DNA from: Saussurea involucrata
Taxonomy: Eukaryota > Streptophyta > Magnoliopsida > Asterales > Asteraceae
Length of the DNA stretch: 64,000 nt
Reading direction: 5' to 3'
Assembly: GCA_033807775.1 (NCBI GenBank)
Contig: CM066314.1
Coordinates: forward strand, 146,495,429 to 146,559,428
A model generated the notes under the pieces. That model had not been told where the DNA came from. It saw nothing but the letters and a program-made list of their open reading frames with translations, and ran no database searches. Positions 44,591-56,015 of the stretch are shown here, one piece after another. The number at the start of each line of letters is the position of its first letter. The stretch's first letter is position 1. The position numbers and the translations under genes were made by a program.

Positions 44591-45550
44591 TGTTGGTCCC
44601 GAAAGGCTTAAACAAGTTTGTAGAAGGGGGGGTTGAATACAAACACACTATTTTACTTTTCTAAATTGTTTATTGATAAATCATTAACAATTTACAGCTT
44701 GTTGCGGAAACAAGATTAAGGATAAACCTAAATCTAAACAAGTTGGAACACTAAGGTTTTCTTGCACTAAGAAAGATAAGGAGATTACTAATAAAATCCT
44801 ATCTTGAGAGATTTGAACTTGTCCAGAGTTAGCAAGTTACTTCAAATGAAGTGAGTTCATCTCTTTATATACTGCATGCATTTAATGCAATTCTGTATAC
44901 ACTTTACACGTGTCATCAGCGGATTGGTTGCATGTCATTGACCTTTGTTGACAACCTTAGTAGCCGCATGAATGAACAGTGTAGTATCAGAGTGGTTGTA
45001 CGATTTCAGATTTTCGGAGGTTCTTTTCTGACATTTCGTACGGTGGCGTGCAAGGGAGGTTAAGACAAAAGTACTTTGTACGGAGGACTTCATGATCAGC
45101 TTTCGTTGATTCAGCGATTATCATTTACTATTCAGCAGATGATAAAGTTCAGCGATAGCTGAAGTCTTGTACTTGATACTTCACATTGAGTGGACAAATC
45201 TGAGTCTTCGCTGATCCGCATCAGTTCATTAGGAGACTTGTCGCTGGTTCTTGAGCTTGATCTTCGACTTCAGCATAGAACCTTTGTTGACGTGAATCTT
45301 GTCTTCAGGGATCATAAGTAAACAACTAACTTATCAGCGATCACCATAAGGACTGAACAGACTCAGCGATATGGTGAACAGTGTTCGCTGAATGTTTAAA
45401 TCTAAAAGTGCGAGAGTTCCTATCAGCAGTACTGTAAGATCTTAGTACTTATCAGCGATAGTGAAACTCTGATACATATTGTTTACTTACAATTTTCACT
45501 AAGTATTTAAGATAGGGTCATTATCAAATCACTGAGGGTTTGGATCAACA
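44591..45550 (-). repeat. 5' LTR of Copia element (960 bp)
   Basis: It is identical in length to the 3' LTR. A TATA box TATATAAA lies at 44871-44864 on the minus strand. The right end is followed directly by the ATATG duplication (45551-45555). Confidence 0.96.
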
Positions 45551-45601
45551 ATATGAAAAAAAGTTAGAGAACGTACCATTTCAGACTCTCTCTATTTGCC
45601 C

Positions 45602-45656
45602 CTGTCATTTATTACCTTATCCTTTTTGGGAGGAAAAGATAGGTTTTAAATGACAG
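45602..45656. repeat. 55-nt hairpin downstream of gag, unit A
   Basis: The arms CTGTCATTTA and TAAATGACAG are the same as at 15068, 51918 and 58235. It is separated from the unit A palindrome by the Copia insertion. Confidence 0.75.
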
Positions 45657-45771
45657 AATGACACGGAGAAATATTGTCCTGCGTTGACTATGTTGTCGTG
45701 CGACCGGGCACCATAATAGACTTATTAATAGAGGAACGAACCTGTCGAGAGCCTGATCTTGTGACTTTGGT

Positions 45772-48108
45772 TTATTTTCGCGGCTTCAAGGTAGACTTGT
45801 AGCACTCACGAGCGACTTTTGGCTCACTCTTAATCTCTTGGATTCCCCATGGCGTAGGGAATTTCAACATTTGATGATACGTCGAGGGAACGACTTTCAT
45901 ATCATGGATCCATGGTCGTCCTAAGATGATGTTATAGGCCGATGCACAATCGATGACACTGAACTTGGTCTGCTTGTTGACTCCTCCGGCGTAGACGGGC
46001 AAGATTATCTCTCCGAAGGTGCTCGTCGCTTCTCCATTGAAACCGACCAAAGTCGTCGAACGTCGGGTGATTTCCGAGCGATCGATTCCCATGGCTTTGA
46101 TGGTGTTTAGAAAAATAACATTTGCTGAGTTGCCCCCGTCGATCAAGACTCGACGCGTTAGAAAGTTACCGACCGTGATCTGAATGATCAACCCGTCGTG
46201 ATGCTTCTGATACGAGTCGCCAAGGTCGACGTGGTCGAACACAATCTTCATAGTTTCTAGCTCCAAATCTCCTTTGAGTCTAGACGAGCGAGGAATAGGC
46301 TGATCATCGGGCGCCTGACTAGCATGACGCTTGTCCGCTGAATACGTCAGACCACATACGTCTGAACCACCGGTGATAAAATTGACGACCTTCGCGTGCT
46401 CGGGGGTCGACGGTCGATGGCTATTTGCTGGAACAGCGACATCGTCGATGATATCCTTGAGATTCCCTTTCAGGAAATGATACGCTAATTCCTTCTTCAA
46501 TGCGATACAATTGTCTGTCGCATGACCATGATCGACGTGGAAGTCGCACCACTTTGATTTGTCTTTTTTAGCATCGTCCAGGTCGGACTTCTTTGGCCAT
46601 CGAATGGTCGCTTGGGAACTTTTCAGAGCTTCGACTAGGTCCTTAGCGGTCCCTTTGAATTTGTAAGAGGATATCTTGGGGTACTGAGTGAACTTAGTCG
46701 CGGTCTTGGCTTCTGCTTTCGTCTTAAAACGAACATTTGAAATTTGGCGTGCGGGCTCTATTCTGGAAACAGCCTTTGTCTTGAACTCTGGCTTTTTGAC
46801 GCCTAACGACTTCCTGTCGTCGGTGTGCTTGCGACGAAAGGCGGCATCATCCTCGACCCTCATATATGCTAAGGTTCGAGCTCGGACGTCTTCGAAATTC
46901 TCTGGGGGATATTTGGTCAGATCGGTGTATAGACCCGAACTATCGTCCAGACCACGCTTATAGGCTTCGATCGCAGTTTTGATGTCACAATTGCGGATAC
47001 TGATCATTTCGGCATTGAATCTATTGAAATAACTTTGAATAGACTCAATGGTCTTCTGCACGACATAGTACAGATCACTAGTCTGCTTTTCCATCTTACG
47101 ACTGCTGGCGAATTGCCGAAAGAATTGGTTGACCAATTCGGCGAACGACCCGATAGATTTGGGTTTGAGATTGATCAACCACTGGAGAGCTGGACCAGTG
47201 AGAGTCGCCCCGGAACTCTTGCACATGCATACTTCCTGGTACATGTGTGGAATCGAGATTGTCCACATGAGCTGCTTATACTGCGCGACATGCTCGATTA
47301 GATCGGTCACACCCGAATACTTGGGAGTGAAGGCAGGAATGTTATACTTCTTTGGGACCTCGACGGTGGAGATCTCGTCGATGAAGGGCGACGCCTGATA
47401 CCCCGAGCGAGGCTCGACGTCGACAGGTACGGCTGCCACAGGCAACTTGGCGAGCAATGACAGGACGCGCTCATTTTGGTCTTCTAACATCTTCAAACGT
47501 TGGGAGATGGGATCGTTAAGATCATGGTTTGCCCCTGTCGAGGGATTGGTCCCTGGACTAGTACCATTACCATGCGACGAACCATTGGTGTCCCCGTTGA
47601 ACGGAACAAAATATGGCTGCAACCCATAATGGAATTGCTGTGGTCCATTCTGAAACGATTGTGGTCCATGCTGAAATGGTTGCGATCTCTGCTGGAAAGA
47701 TTGCGATCCTTGCTGGAAAGGTTGCGGACCACTTTGGAACGGCTGGGATCCATTCTAAAACGGCTGGGCGCCACCTTGCAATGGTTGGGATCCATTGTTC
47801 AAGGGTGGTGGTCGGATGTGCTGAGAAGGAATCTGCCCAGACTGGGGATTCGGAATGAATGGACCCGGCTGCTGATTCTACATGAATGGACCTGGATGCT
47901 GATTCTGCGCGGACGGGCCTGGTCCCGGACCTGGATTCTGGATGAATGGTCTAGGACCATTTTGGGGTCCAAAAGGATTCCTTAGCCGCACGATCTCTTC
48001 AGCTGCTCTGCGATTCTGCTCTGCCATTGCATTGAGTTGATTCCGGGCAACCTCAAGCTCCTGATACATCTGAGCGACGGCTTGCTGCGGATTTCCAGGG
48101 GTTGCCAT
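45772..48108 (-). pseudogene. gag: gag-protease, array unit A, two premature stops
   Basis: It is one frame of 779 codons from ATG 48108 to the common LKPRK stop at 45772. Two TAG codons break the Gln/Pro-rich N-terminal region (near 47876 and 47756). The Retrotrans_gag domain, zinc knuckle (CDFHVDHGHATDNC) and protease (LIDGGNSANVIF, with Asn where other copies have Ser) follow without further breaks. A Gln/Phe/Pro repeat of about eight residues (QPFQxGxx) fills residues 100-165. The same two stops occur in unit B, which shows the two are duplicates. No pol follows. Confidence 0.9.
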
Positions 48109-48188
48109 TTTCCTGCAACAGAAAATAGAAGAAACTCCAAGAAACTATTAGTAGAATGCACGTTCGTCGAGGATTTTCTCTAGATGTA

Positions 48189-48206
48189 GTCCCACGGATG
48201 GCGCCA
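48189..48206 (-). other. Primer-binding site, array LTR2
   Basis: It is identical to the site at 17617 and sits three bases inside LTR2. Confidence 0.7.
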
Positions 48207-48209
48207 AAC

Positions 48210-49191
48210 TGTTAATGCCAAAAACCGCACCAAAGGGACAACTTAAGGTCGATGTGGACTTAAACAACTAAAGAAAGAATCTTTCGACGAGACGTGCGAC
48301 GAGGATAAAAATAAAGAAACAAGGGATTTGATGACGTAGGAAAAACCTCAATCGAGGAAAAAACCTGCGGACGACAGGGGGTGTCGTCGCTGCACTATGG
48401 TCGCCAATCAGGGGCGATGTCCTTGGATACTGGTGTCGATCATACAGTGATTACAATACAAATGAAGAAAATGCTTCGAAATGTAAAGTACAAGTGTTTG
48501 AACGTAAAAATAGGTGTTTGTCGTGTACGAAACAAAGTGTAAACTGTTGGTCGAGGGCTGTTGTCGTGCGTCGAGACTGATTCTTCGACAGAAAGCTCTT
48601 CACCGCTGTTATTTTTGAATGCGATGTAGTATTCTGGAATTCAGTGCTAGATGATAACTTTCAGTATGTGTTTCTCGAGTTCTGCTTCGGATGTTTATTG
48701 CTAGATATTTGATGTGTATCGGATGTTATCTGATGATCCTTGATGTGAAGACTTAGCTTGGTATTTATAGTCTTCGCGTCATTAATTAGCTCCATTAATG
48801 CTTTGATCAACGGCTACAACGGCTGGAAACGGTTGCCGGAGTGATTATCCATGATGATCTTCGTCCGTTACGGCTATCGATCGTTGATGGTTGCGTCGGT
48901 TACATCCGTTGCTCCTTAATGACTTTGACTCCTGCATTAAACACTTAACAAACGTAACAGTCATGGTTAACGTTAGTTTGGTCGAGGTCGCATGGTTCTA
49001 TGCGACGGTCGTGCGGGACGGGCGACGCTATGGTCGAGTGTCACGAGGAACTCTCGACTTACCTTTTAGGAGGGATGACGATGGCGTTTTGGGTCTTTGT
49101 CGAGACCTTATCTTAATACAAGATATAGTTCTTAATCATACGTCTTACCTGTTCTGGTCGTGGTCGAGCGACGTGATTTTTTTCCCAAACA
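48210..49191 (-). repeat. Array LTR2 (982 bp)
   Basis: It serves as 5' LTR of unit A and 3' LTR of unit B, with interior sequence on both sides and no target duplication. It shares with LTR3, against LTR1 and LTR4, three derived bases (GACGTAGG, GTCGTCGCTGC, GATCATACAG). One private C lies near its start (AAAAACCGC). A TATA-like TATAAATA is at 48769-48762. Confidence 0.93.
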
Positions 49192-49698
49192 GTTTGCCCC
49201 CAAATTTTGAAAATTGAAAGTCAAATTTAAGTTTTAAATTTTGTCAATCAAACGCATAGGAAATAAGACAAGAGTTAGAAATTACCTCAATCGCCTTGGA
49301 ACTAGACTGGTCCGTTTCTAACTAAACGAGAATTTGAAAAGGGAACGAAGTCGTGACGTCACGATGACACACGATTGTGCTTACCAGCTGTCGATGACAG
49401 GTGTCGACTATCCCTGCGGTCATACGAAGGGACGAGAGCACGCGGCGGTCATCCAGGGATTCGATTTGACGCGATTGTTTGTATAAAAAAAGATCACGAT
49501 GGGTTTTTTCTTTCTATATTGCGAAGTGTTTATTTGGGAAGAGATTTCGCCTTGATTCCTTTCCATTCTTCGTCCGAACTTACCCGAATCGTTGCAAATC
49601 TTCGGCCTAGTAGAGATTGTTCGAGGTTTAGAGTGTTTATATAACGCATTGCTCTTCCGCTTTGGTTTTTATCGATCGTCTCCTTCGTTTGATAAACA

Positions 49699-51512
49699 AT
49701 GTCGATTGAACCAGAGAGTTCTATCGTGAGTCAGGAGGATTTAGATGCCTTTAGGCGTATAGCGAAGATCCCTGCGGAAGTAGAGTTTTAATCATTCCAG
49801 GGGATATACGTCCTGAGAATTGTCTCGAAGGATGCTTCGTGATATACGAGTATCCCTTCAAAATAGGGTTTGAGTGGCCGTATTCGGTTTTATCTAAGAA
49901 TTTCATGCGATATTTTAGCCTGTCACCAGGGCAGTTGATGCCCCAACTTTGGCGGGTTTTTCTGGTTATCGAGCGATTGTCTGCAAAGTGGGATGCACCT
50001 ATGACCCTGAATGATTTCTGGTTGCCTTATCATGTTAAGAGAGACAAGAATTGGCGTTACAGTCCGTATTCCAAGTTTAAGGGTGATCGTACCCTGGTTT
50101 TAAATACTGCGGTCAACGACCGTGGATGGAAGAAGAGGTACGTATTCGTGCGTACTGACTCGCTTAACATCAATAGCAAATGGATTCGTCCTGACTGGAA
50201 CATGGGAGGTATGCTTTTTTGATATATGTCACTGTTTGGTTCTTCCGCTTTCTATTTACTCATTGTTTTTTGTCGTCTTCAGAGATTCAGTACGATGCTT
50301 TGCACCCGAACGAAGGTTCTCGAGCCAAGGTTGACAGATTCCTGAGTTATAGTACTGATGATCGATCTTTCGTCACATGGCAACCGGCGGCCGAGGACGA
50401 GGACGCGATGGGAGATTCTGAAGAAGAGGGAGAGGAGGATGAGAGGGAAGAAGCGACTGGTAAACGTACCGTAGTTTTTATTTTACTTTGTTTACTCTAT
50501 CCGCCTGACGCTTCATGTATTTCCTGATTAGTGCCGACCAAGAGGAAATCGGTCTCTAGGGCGAGAGGGGAGCAGGTTATGCGTGCCCTTCGGGGTGAAA
50601 ATGTTTCGACAGCTGGGTCGAGCGAAAAGACAACCCGGAGGACAGTCCTGAGGGAACCGTCGTCTAGGGTTGATAACTCACCGGGAGTTGTTATGCCTAA
50701 GGAGGCGAGGGCGCCATCTAGCCGTTTTGGCGTAACGGACGCGACACCAGCAAGTTCGGCGCTTCCGGCGACAATGATGAGACCGGTGTTCAAGATGTCA
50801 ACCCCATCATCTGCCATCAGGGGCGAGGGGTCATCGGCCGAAGTCGCGATGGTTAATTTTTCATTGCCGTCGGACTTTATGGCGGATGGTGTCCTAGACG
50901 GGACGACGTTGTTTCCTCACTTGGAGAGGTGTTTGCTTCCATCTTTCAGGGAGCGTTTTCACGGGGTTCCGGCCGGAGAGATAGGATCTCAGGTTGCCAG
51001 TCTGGCGTTCTCAGTAAGTGTCAATCTTTCATGACTTGTTTCAACGTTCGATGTCGTTCGTTGTCTAACACTTTTTCGTGTATTTTTAGACGTTCCAATC
51101 GTCTCTGGCATTGTACGTCGAGATGTCGAAAGCCGAGGAGTTTGTGGCGTCTGCTTTGAAAAGGGAGGAGGCGGTGTTGGAGAGAGAGAAGGCGGCTTTA
51201 GATAGGGAGAGGTTTGCCTTGGCGCGTGCTGGCGAGCTAGCCATCCAGCTCTTCGATGCTCAGTATGAACTGCAGGAGATTTGTGCGGGAGGAGTGGCAG
51301 ATGAAGGTCCTCGGGTCGGGACTTCGAGCAGGGATACGACCGATGTTCCCCTGCCGTCTAGAATTTTCCGTTCCTTGTTTATTTTGCCATTCGACCAACC
51401 AGGGATCGAGTATGTATATAATGGTTTACTTAATGAATATATCTTTTGCTTATGCTTTATTCGAATCACATTTGATTATAAAGTCGAACATAAGATACAT
51501 ATGAAATCATGA
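49699..51512 (+). pseudogene. Array antisense gene B (aORF-L), frameshifted
   Basis: The exons are 49699-50208, 50283-50459, 50532-51013 and from 51090. An extra T in exon 1 (GTAGAGTTTTAATC, near 49785) stops the frame after about 30 codons. The domain resumes in another frame from 49839. A base lost near the end of exon 4 (GTTCCCCTGCC) removes the normal stop and extends the frame to 51512. Units C and D carry both changes, so these lesions predate the duplication. Otherwise it is as in copy A, with the Tyr codon intact. Confidence 0.8.
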
Positions 51513-51802
51513 GACTAAGGCGCTCATTGTAATACGATAATAAGAACGTAAAACAAATAAAAACACGCGATTAAAGCATCCATTCAGGGTATAAAAGCTA
51601 AGAAACTTAGACGTAAGTTATTTAGGCTTTGCGATTGTACGACGAGATCGTACGAGGAATTTGCGTCTTATGCCCCTGTGGAGGGACGGTCAGGGAAGAA
51701 AATCCTGATTGTTTATGTCGTGCGATTCTGCGAATTTAAAGTCATCTAGTAGACTTAATGATTACTGTCGTGCGATTCTGCGATAAAACGATGTCGGGGG
51801 TT

Positions 51803-51824
51803 GGTCGTTGGCTAGCCAACGACC
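51803..51824. repeat. Perfect 22-bp palindrome, unit B
   Basis: Same sequence and position as in the other gag-class units (arm GGTCGTTGGCT). Confidence 0.9.
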
Positions 51825-51917
51825 CTCCGATGCTTAAGTCAGTAAACGTTTGGTGAGAAAAAATCGTATGAAAAAGAGTTAGAGAACGTACCATTTCAGA
51901 CTCTCTCTATTTGCCCC

Positions 51918-51972
51918 CTGTCATTTATTACCTTATCCTTTTTGGGAGGAAAAGATAGGTTTTAAATGACAG
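51918..51972. repeat. 55-nt hairpin downstream of gag, unit B
   Basis: The outer stem is CTGTCATTTA/TAAATGACAG and the inner stem ACCTTATCCTTTTT pairs with AAAAGATAGGT through bulges. No ORF is supported in the rest of 51513-52087. Confidence 0.75.
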
Positions 51973-52087
51973 AATGTCACGGAGAAATATTGTCCTGCGT
52001 TGACTATGTTGTCGTGCGATCGGGCACCATAATAGACTTATTATTAGAGGAACGAACCTGTCGAGAGCCTGATCTTGTGACTTTGGT

Positions 52088-54425
52088 TTATTTTTGCGGC
52101 TTCAAGGTAGACTTGTAGCACTCACGAGCGACTTTTGGCTCACTCTTAATCTCTTGGATTCCCCATGGCGTAGGGAATTTCAACATTTTATGATACGTCG
52201 AGGGAACGACTTTCATATCATGGATCCATGGTCGTCCTAAGATGATGTTATAGGCCGATGCACAATCGATGACACTGAACTTGGTCTGCTTGTTGACTCC
52301 TCCGGCGTAGACGGGCAAGATTATCTCTCCGAAGGTGCTCGTCGCTTCTCCATTGAAACCGACCAAAGTCGTCGAACGTCGGGTGATTTCCGAGCGATCG
52401 ATTCCCATGGCTTTGATGGTGTTTAGAAAAATAACATTTGCTGAGTTGCCCCCGTCGATCAAGACTCGACGCGTTAGAAAGTTACCGACCGTGATCTGAA
52501 TGATCAACCCGTCGTGATGCTTCTGATACGAGTCGCCAAGGTCGACGTGGTCGAACACAATCTTCATAGTTTCTAGCTCCAAATCTCCTTTGAGTCTAGA
52601 CGAGCGAGGAATAGGCTGATCATCGGGTCGCCTGACTAGCATGACGCTTGTCCGCTGAATACGTCAGACCACATACGTCTGAACCACCGGTGATGCAATT
52701 GACGACCTTCGCGTGCTCGGGGGTCGACGGTCGATGGCTATTTGCTGGAACAGCGACATCGTCGATGATATCCTTGAGATTCCCTTTCAGGAAATGATAC
52801 GCTAATTCCTTCTTCAATGCGATACAATTGTCTGTCGCATGACCATGATCGACGTGGAAGTCGCACCACTTTGATTTGTCTTTTTTAGCATCGTCCAGGT
52901 CGGACTTCTTTGGCCATCGAATGGTCGCTTGGGAACTTTTCAGAGCTTCGACTAGGTCCTTAGCGGTCCCTTTGAATTTGTAAGAGGATATCTTGGGGTA
53001 CTGAGTGAACTTAGTCGCGGTCTTGGCTTCTGCTTTCGTCTTAAAACGAACATTTGAAATTTGGCGTGCGGGCTCTATTCTGGAAACAGCCTTTGTCTTG
53101 AACTCTGGCTTTTTGACGCCTAACGACTTCCTGTCGTCAGTGTGCTTGCGACGAAAGGCGGCATCATCCTCGACCCTCATATATGCTAAGGTTCGAGCTC
53201 GGACGTCTTCGAAATTCTCTGGGGGATATTTGGTCAGATCGGTGTATAGACCCGAACTATCGTCCAGACCACGCTTATAGGCTTCGATCGCAGTTTTGAT
53301 GTCACAATTGCGGATACTGATCATTTCGGCATTGAATCTATTGAAATAACTTTGAATAGACTCAATGGTCTTCTGCACGACATAGTACAGATCACTAGTC
53401 TGCTTTTCCATCTTACGACTGCTGGCGAATTGCCGAAAGAATTGGTTGACCAATTCGGCGAACGACCCGATAGATTTGGGTTTGAGATTGATCAACCACT
53501 GGAGAGCTGGACCAGTGAGAGTCGCCCCGGAACTCTTGCACATGCATACTTCCTGGTACATGTGTGGAATCGAGATTGTCCACATGAGCTGCTTATACTG
53601 CGCGACATGCTCGATTAGATCGGTCACACCCGAATACTTGGGAGTGAAGGCAGGAATGTTATACTTCTTTGGGACCTCGACGGTGGAGATCTCGTCGATG
53701 AAGGGCGACGCCTGATACCCCGAGCGAGGCTCGACGTCGACAGGTACGGCTGCCACAGGCAACTTGGCGAGCAATGACAGGACGCGCTCATTTTGGTCTT
53801 CTAACATCTTCAAACGTTGGGAGATGGGATCGTTAAGATCATGGTTTGCCCCTGTCGAGGGATTGGTCCCTGGACTAGTACCATTACCATGCGACGAACC
53901 ATTGGTGTCCCCGTTGAACGGAACAAAATATGGCTGCAACCCATAATGGAATTGCTGTGGTCCATTCTGAAACGATTGTGGTCCATGCTGAAATGGTTGC
54001 GATCTCTGCTGGAAAGATTGCGATCCTTGCTGGAAAGGTTGCGGACCACTTTGGAACGGCTGGGATCCATTCTAAAACGGCTGGGCGCCACCTTGCAATG
54101 GTTGGGATCCATTGTTCAAGGGTGGTGGTCGGATGTGCTGAGAAGGAATCTGCCCAGACTGGGGATTCGGAATGAATGGACCCGGCTGCTGATTCTACAT
54201 GAATGGACCTGGATGCTGATTCTGCGCGGACGGGCCTGGTCCCGGACCTGGATTCTGGATGAATGGTCTAGGACCATTTTGGGGTCCAAAAGGATTCCTT
54301 AGCCGCACGATCTCTTCAGCTGCTCTGCGATTCTGCTCTGCCATTGCATTGAGTTGATTCCGGGCAACCTCAAGCTCCTGATACATCTGAGCGACGGCTT
54401 GCTGCGGATTTCCAGGGGTTGCCAT
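52088..54425 (-). pseudogene. gag: gag-protease, array unit B, two stops and one frameshift (hybrid copy)
   Basis: It carries the same two TAG codons as unit A (near 54193 and 54073) plus a private one-base insertion at about 52627 (ATCATCGGGTCGCC) that separates the Gag part from the protease part. Most of its length matches unit A, but the last 100-150 coding bases (about 52088-52195) match unit C, so it is a recombinant of two unit types. Domains are as in unit A. It cannot encode a complete product. Confidence 0.9.
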
Positions 54426-54505
54426 TTTCCTGCAACAGAAAATAGAAGAAACTCCAAGAAACTATTAGTAGAATTCACGTTCGTCGAGGATTTTCTCTAG
54501 ATGTA

Positions 54506-54523
54506 GTCCCACGGATGGCGCCA
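54506..54523 (-). other. Primer-binding site, array LTR3
   Basis: Identical to the site at 48189. Confidence 0.7.
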
Positions 54524-54526
54524 AAC

Positions 54527-55508
54527 TGTTAATGCCAAAAATCGCACCAAAGGGACAACTTAAGGTCGATGTGGACTTAAACAACTAAAGAAAGAATCTT
54601 TCGACGAGACGTGCGACGAGGATAAAAATAAAGAAACAAGGGATTTGATGACGTAGGAAAAACCTCAATCGAGGAAAAAACCTGCGGACGACAGGGGGTG
54701 TCGTCGCTGCACTATGGTCGCCAATCAGGGGCGATGTCCTTGGATACTGGTGTCGATCATACAGTGATTACAATACAAATGAAGAAAATGCTTCGAAATG
54801 TAAAGTACAAGTGTTTGAACGTAAAAATAGGTGTTTGTCGTGTACGAAACAAAGTGTAAACTGTTGGTCGAGGGCTGTTGTCGTGCGTCGAGACTGATTC
54901 TTCGACAGAAAGCTCTTCACCGCTGTTATTTTTGAATGCGATGTAGTATTCTGGAATTCAGTGCTAGATGATAACTTTCAGTATGTGTTTCTCGAGTTCT
55001 GCTTCGGATGTTTATTGCTAGATATTTGATGTGTATCGGATGTTATCTGATGATCCTTGATGTGAAGACTTAGCTTGGTATTTATAGTCTTCGCGTCATT
55101 AATTAGCTCCATTAATGCTTTGATCAACGGCTACAACGGCTGGAAACGGTTGCCGGAGTGATTATCCATGATGATCTTCGTCCGTTACGGCTATCGATCG
55201 TTGATGGTTGCGTCGGTTACATCCGTTGCTCCTTAATGACTTTGACTCCTGCATTAAACACTTAACAAACGTAACAGTCATGGTTAACGTTAGTTTGGTC
55301 GAGGTCGCATGGTTCTATGCGACGGTCGTGCGGGACGGGCGACGCTATGGTCGAGTGTCACGAGGAACTCTCGACTTACCTTTTAGGAGGGATGACGATG
55401 GCGTTTTAGGTCTTTGTCGAGACCTTATCTTAATACAAGATATAGTTCTTAATCATACGTCTTACCTGTTCTGGTCGTGGTCGAGCGACGTGATTTTTTT
55501 CCCAAACA
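54527..55508 (-). repeat. Array LTR3 (982 bp)
   Basis: It is nearly identical to LTR2; the private C of LTR2 is absent, and GCGTTTTAGG near 55405 replaces GCGTTTTGGG. It lies between units B and C. Confidence 0.93.
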
Positions 55509-56015
55509 GTTTGCCCCCAAATTTTGAAAATTGAAAGTCAAATTTAAGTTTTAAATTTTGTCAATCAAACGCATAGGAAATAAGACAAGAGTTAGAAATT
55601 ACCTCAATCGCCTTGGAACTAGACTGGTCCGTTTCTAACTAAACGAGAATTTGAAAAGGGAACGAAGTCGTGACGTCACGATGACACACGATTGTGCTTA
55701 CCAGCTGTCGATGACAGGTGTCGACTATCCCTGCGGTCATACGAAGGGACGAGAGCACGCGGCGGTCATCCAGGGATTCGATTTGATGCGATTGTTTGTA
55801 TAAATAAAGATCACGATGGGTTTTTTCTTTCTATATTGCGAAGTGTTTATTTGGGAAGAGATTTCGCCTTGATTCCTTTCCATTCTTCGTCCGAACTTAC
55901 CCGAATCGTTGCAAATCTTCGGCCTAGTAGAGATTGTTCGAGGTTTAGAGTGTTTATATAACGCATTGCTCTTCCGCTTTGGTTTTTATCGATCGTCTCC
56001 TTCGTTTGATAAACA

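Larger units (their letters stand above)
32545..45550 (-). mobile_element. Full-length Copia element, SIRE/Maximus type, 13.0 kb
   Basis: It has two 960-bp LTRs (32545-33504 and 44591-45550) and 5-bp target duplications ATATG (32540-32544 and 45551-45555). The primer-binding site matches initiator tRNA-Met, and a polypurine tract AGGGGGAGA is present. From its 5' end it encodes Gag (44510-42102), Pol (42089-38811) and a large third ORF in two exons (37828-33772). I noticed only two LTR differences, so insertion was recent. It entered the tandem Tat array after that array had formed, or at least was not copied with it, since units B and C have an empty site. Confidence 0.96.

Noticed and set aside
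47500..47985. Plus-strand 161-codon ORF rich in LERLRS repeats, also at 53817
   Set aside because: It mirrors the QPFQ-type repeat of gag on the other strand; identical between units because the units are duplicates, not because of selection.
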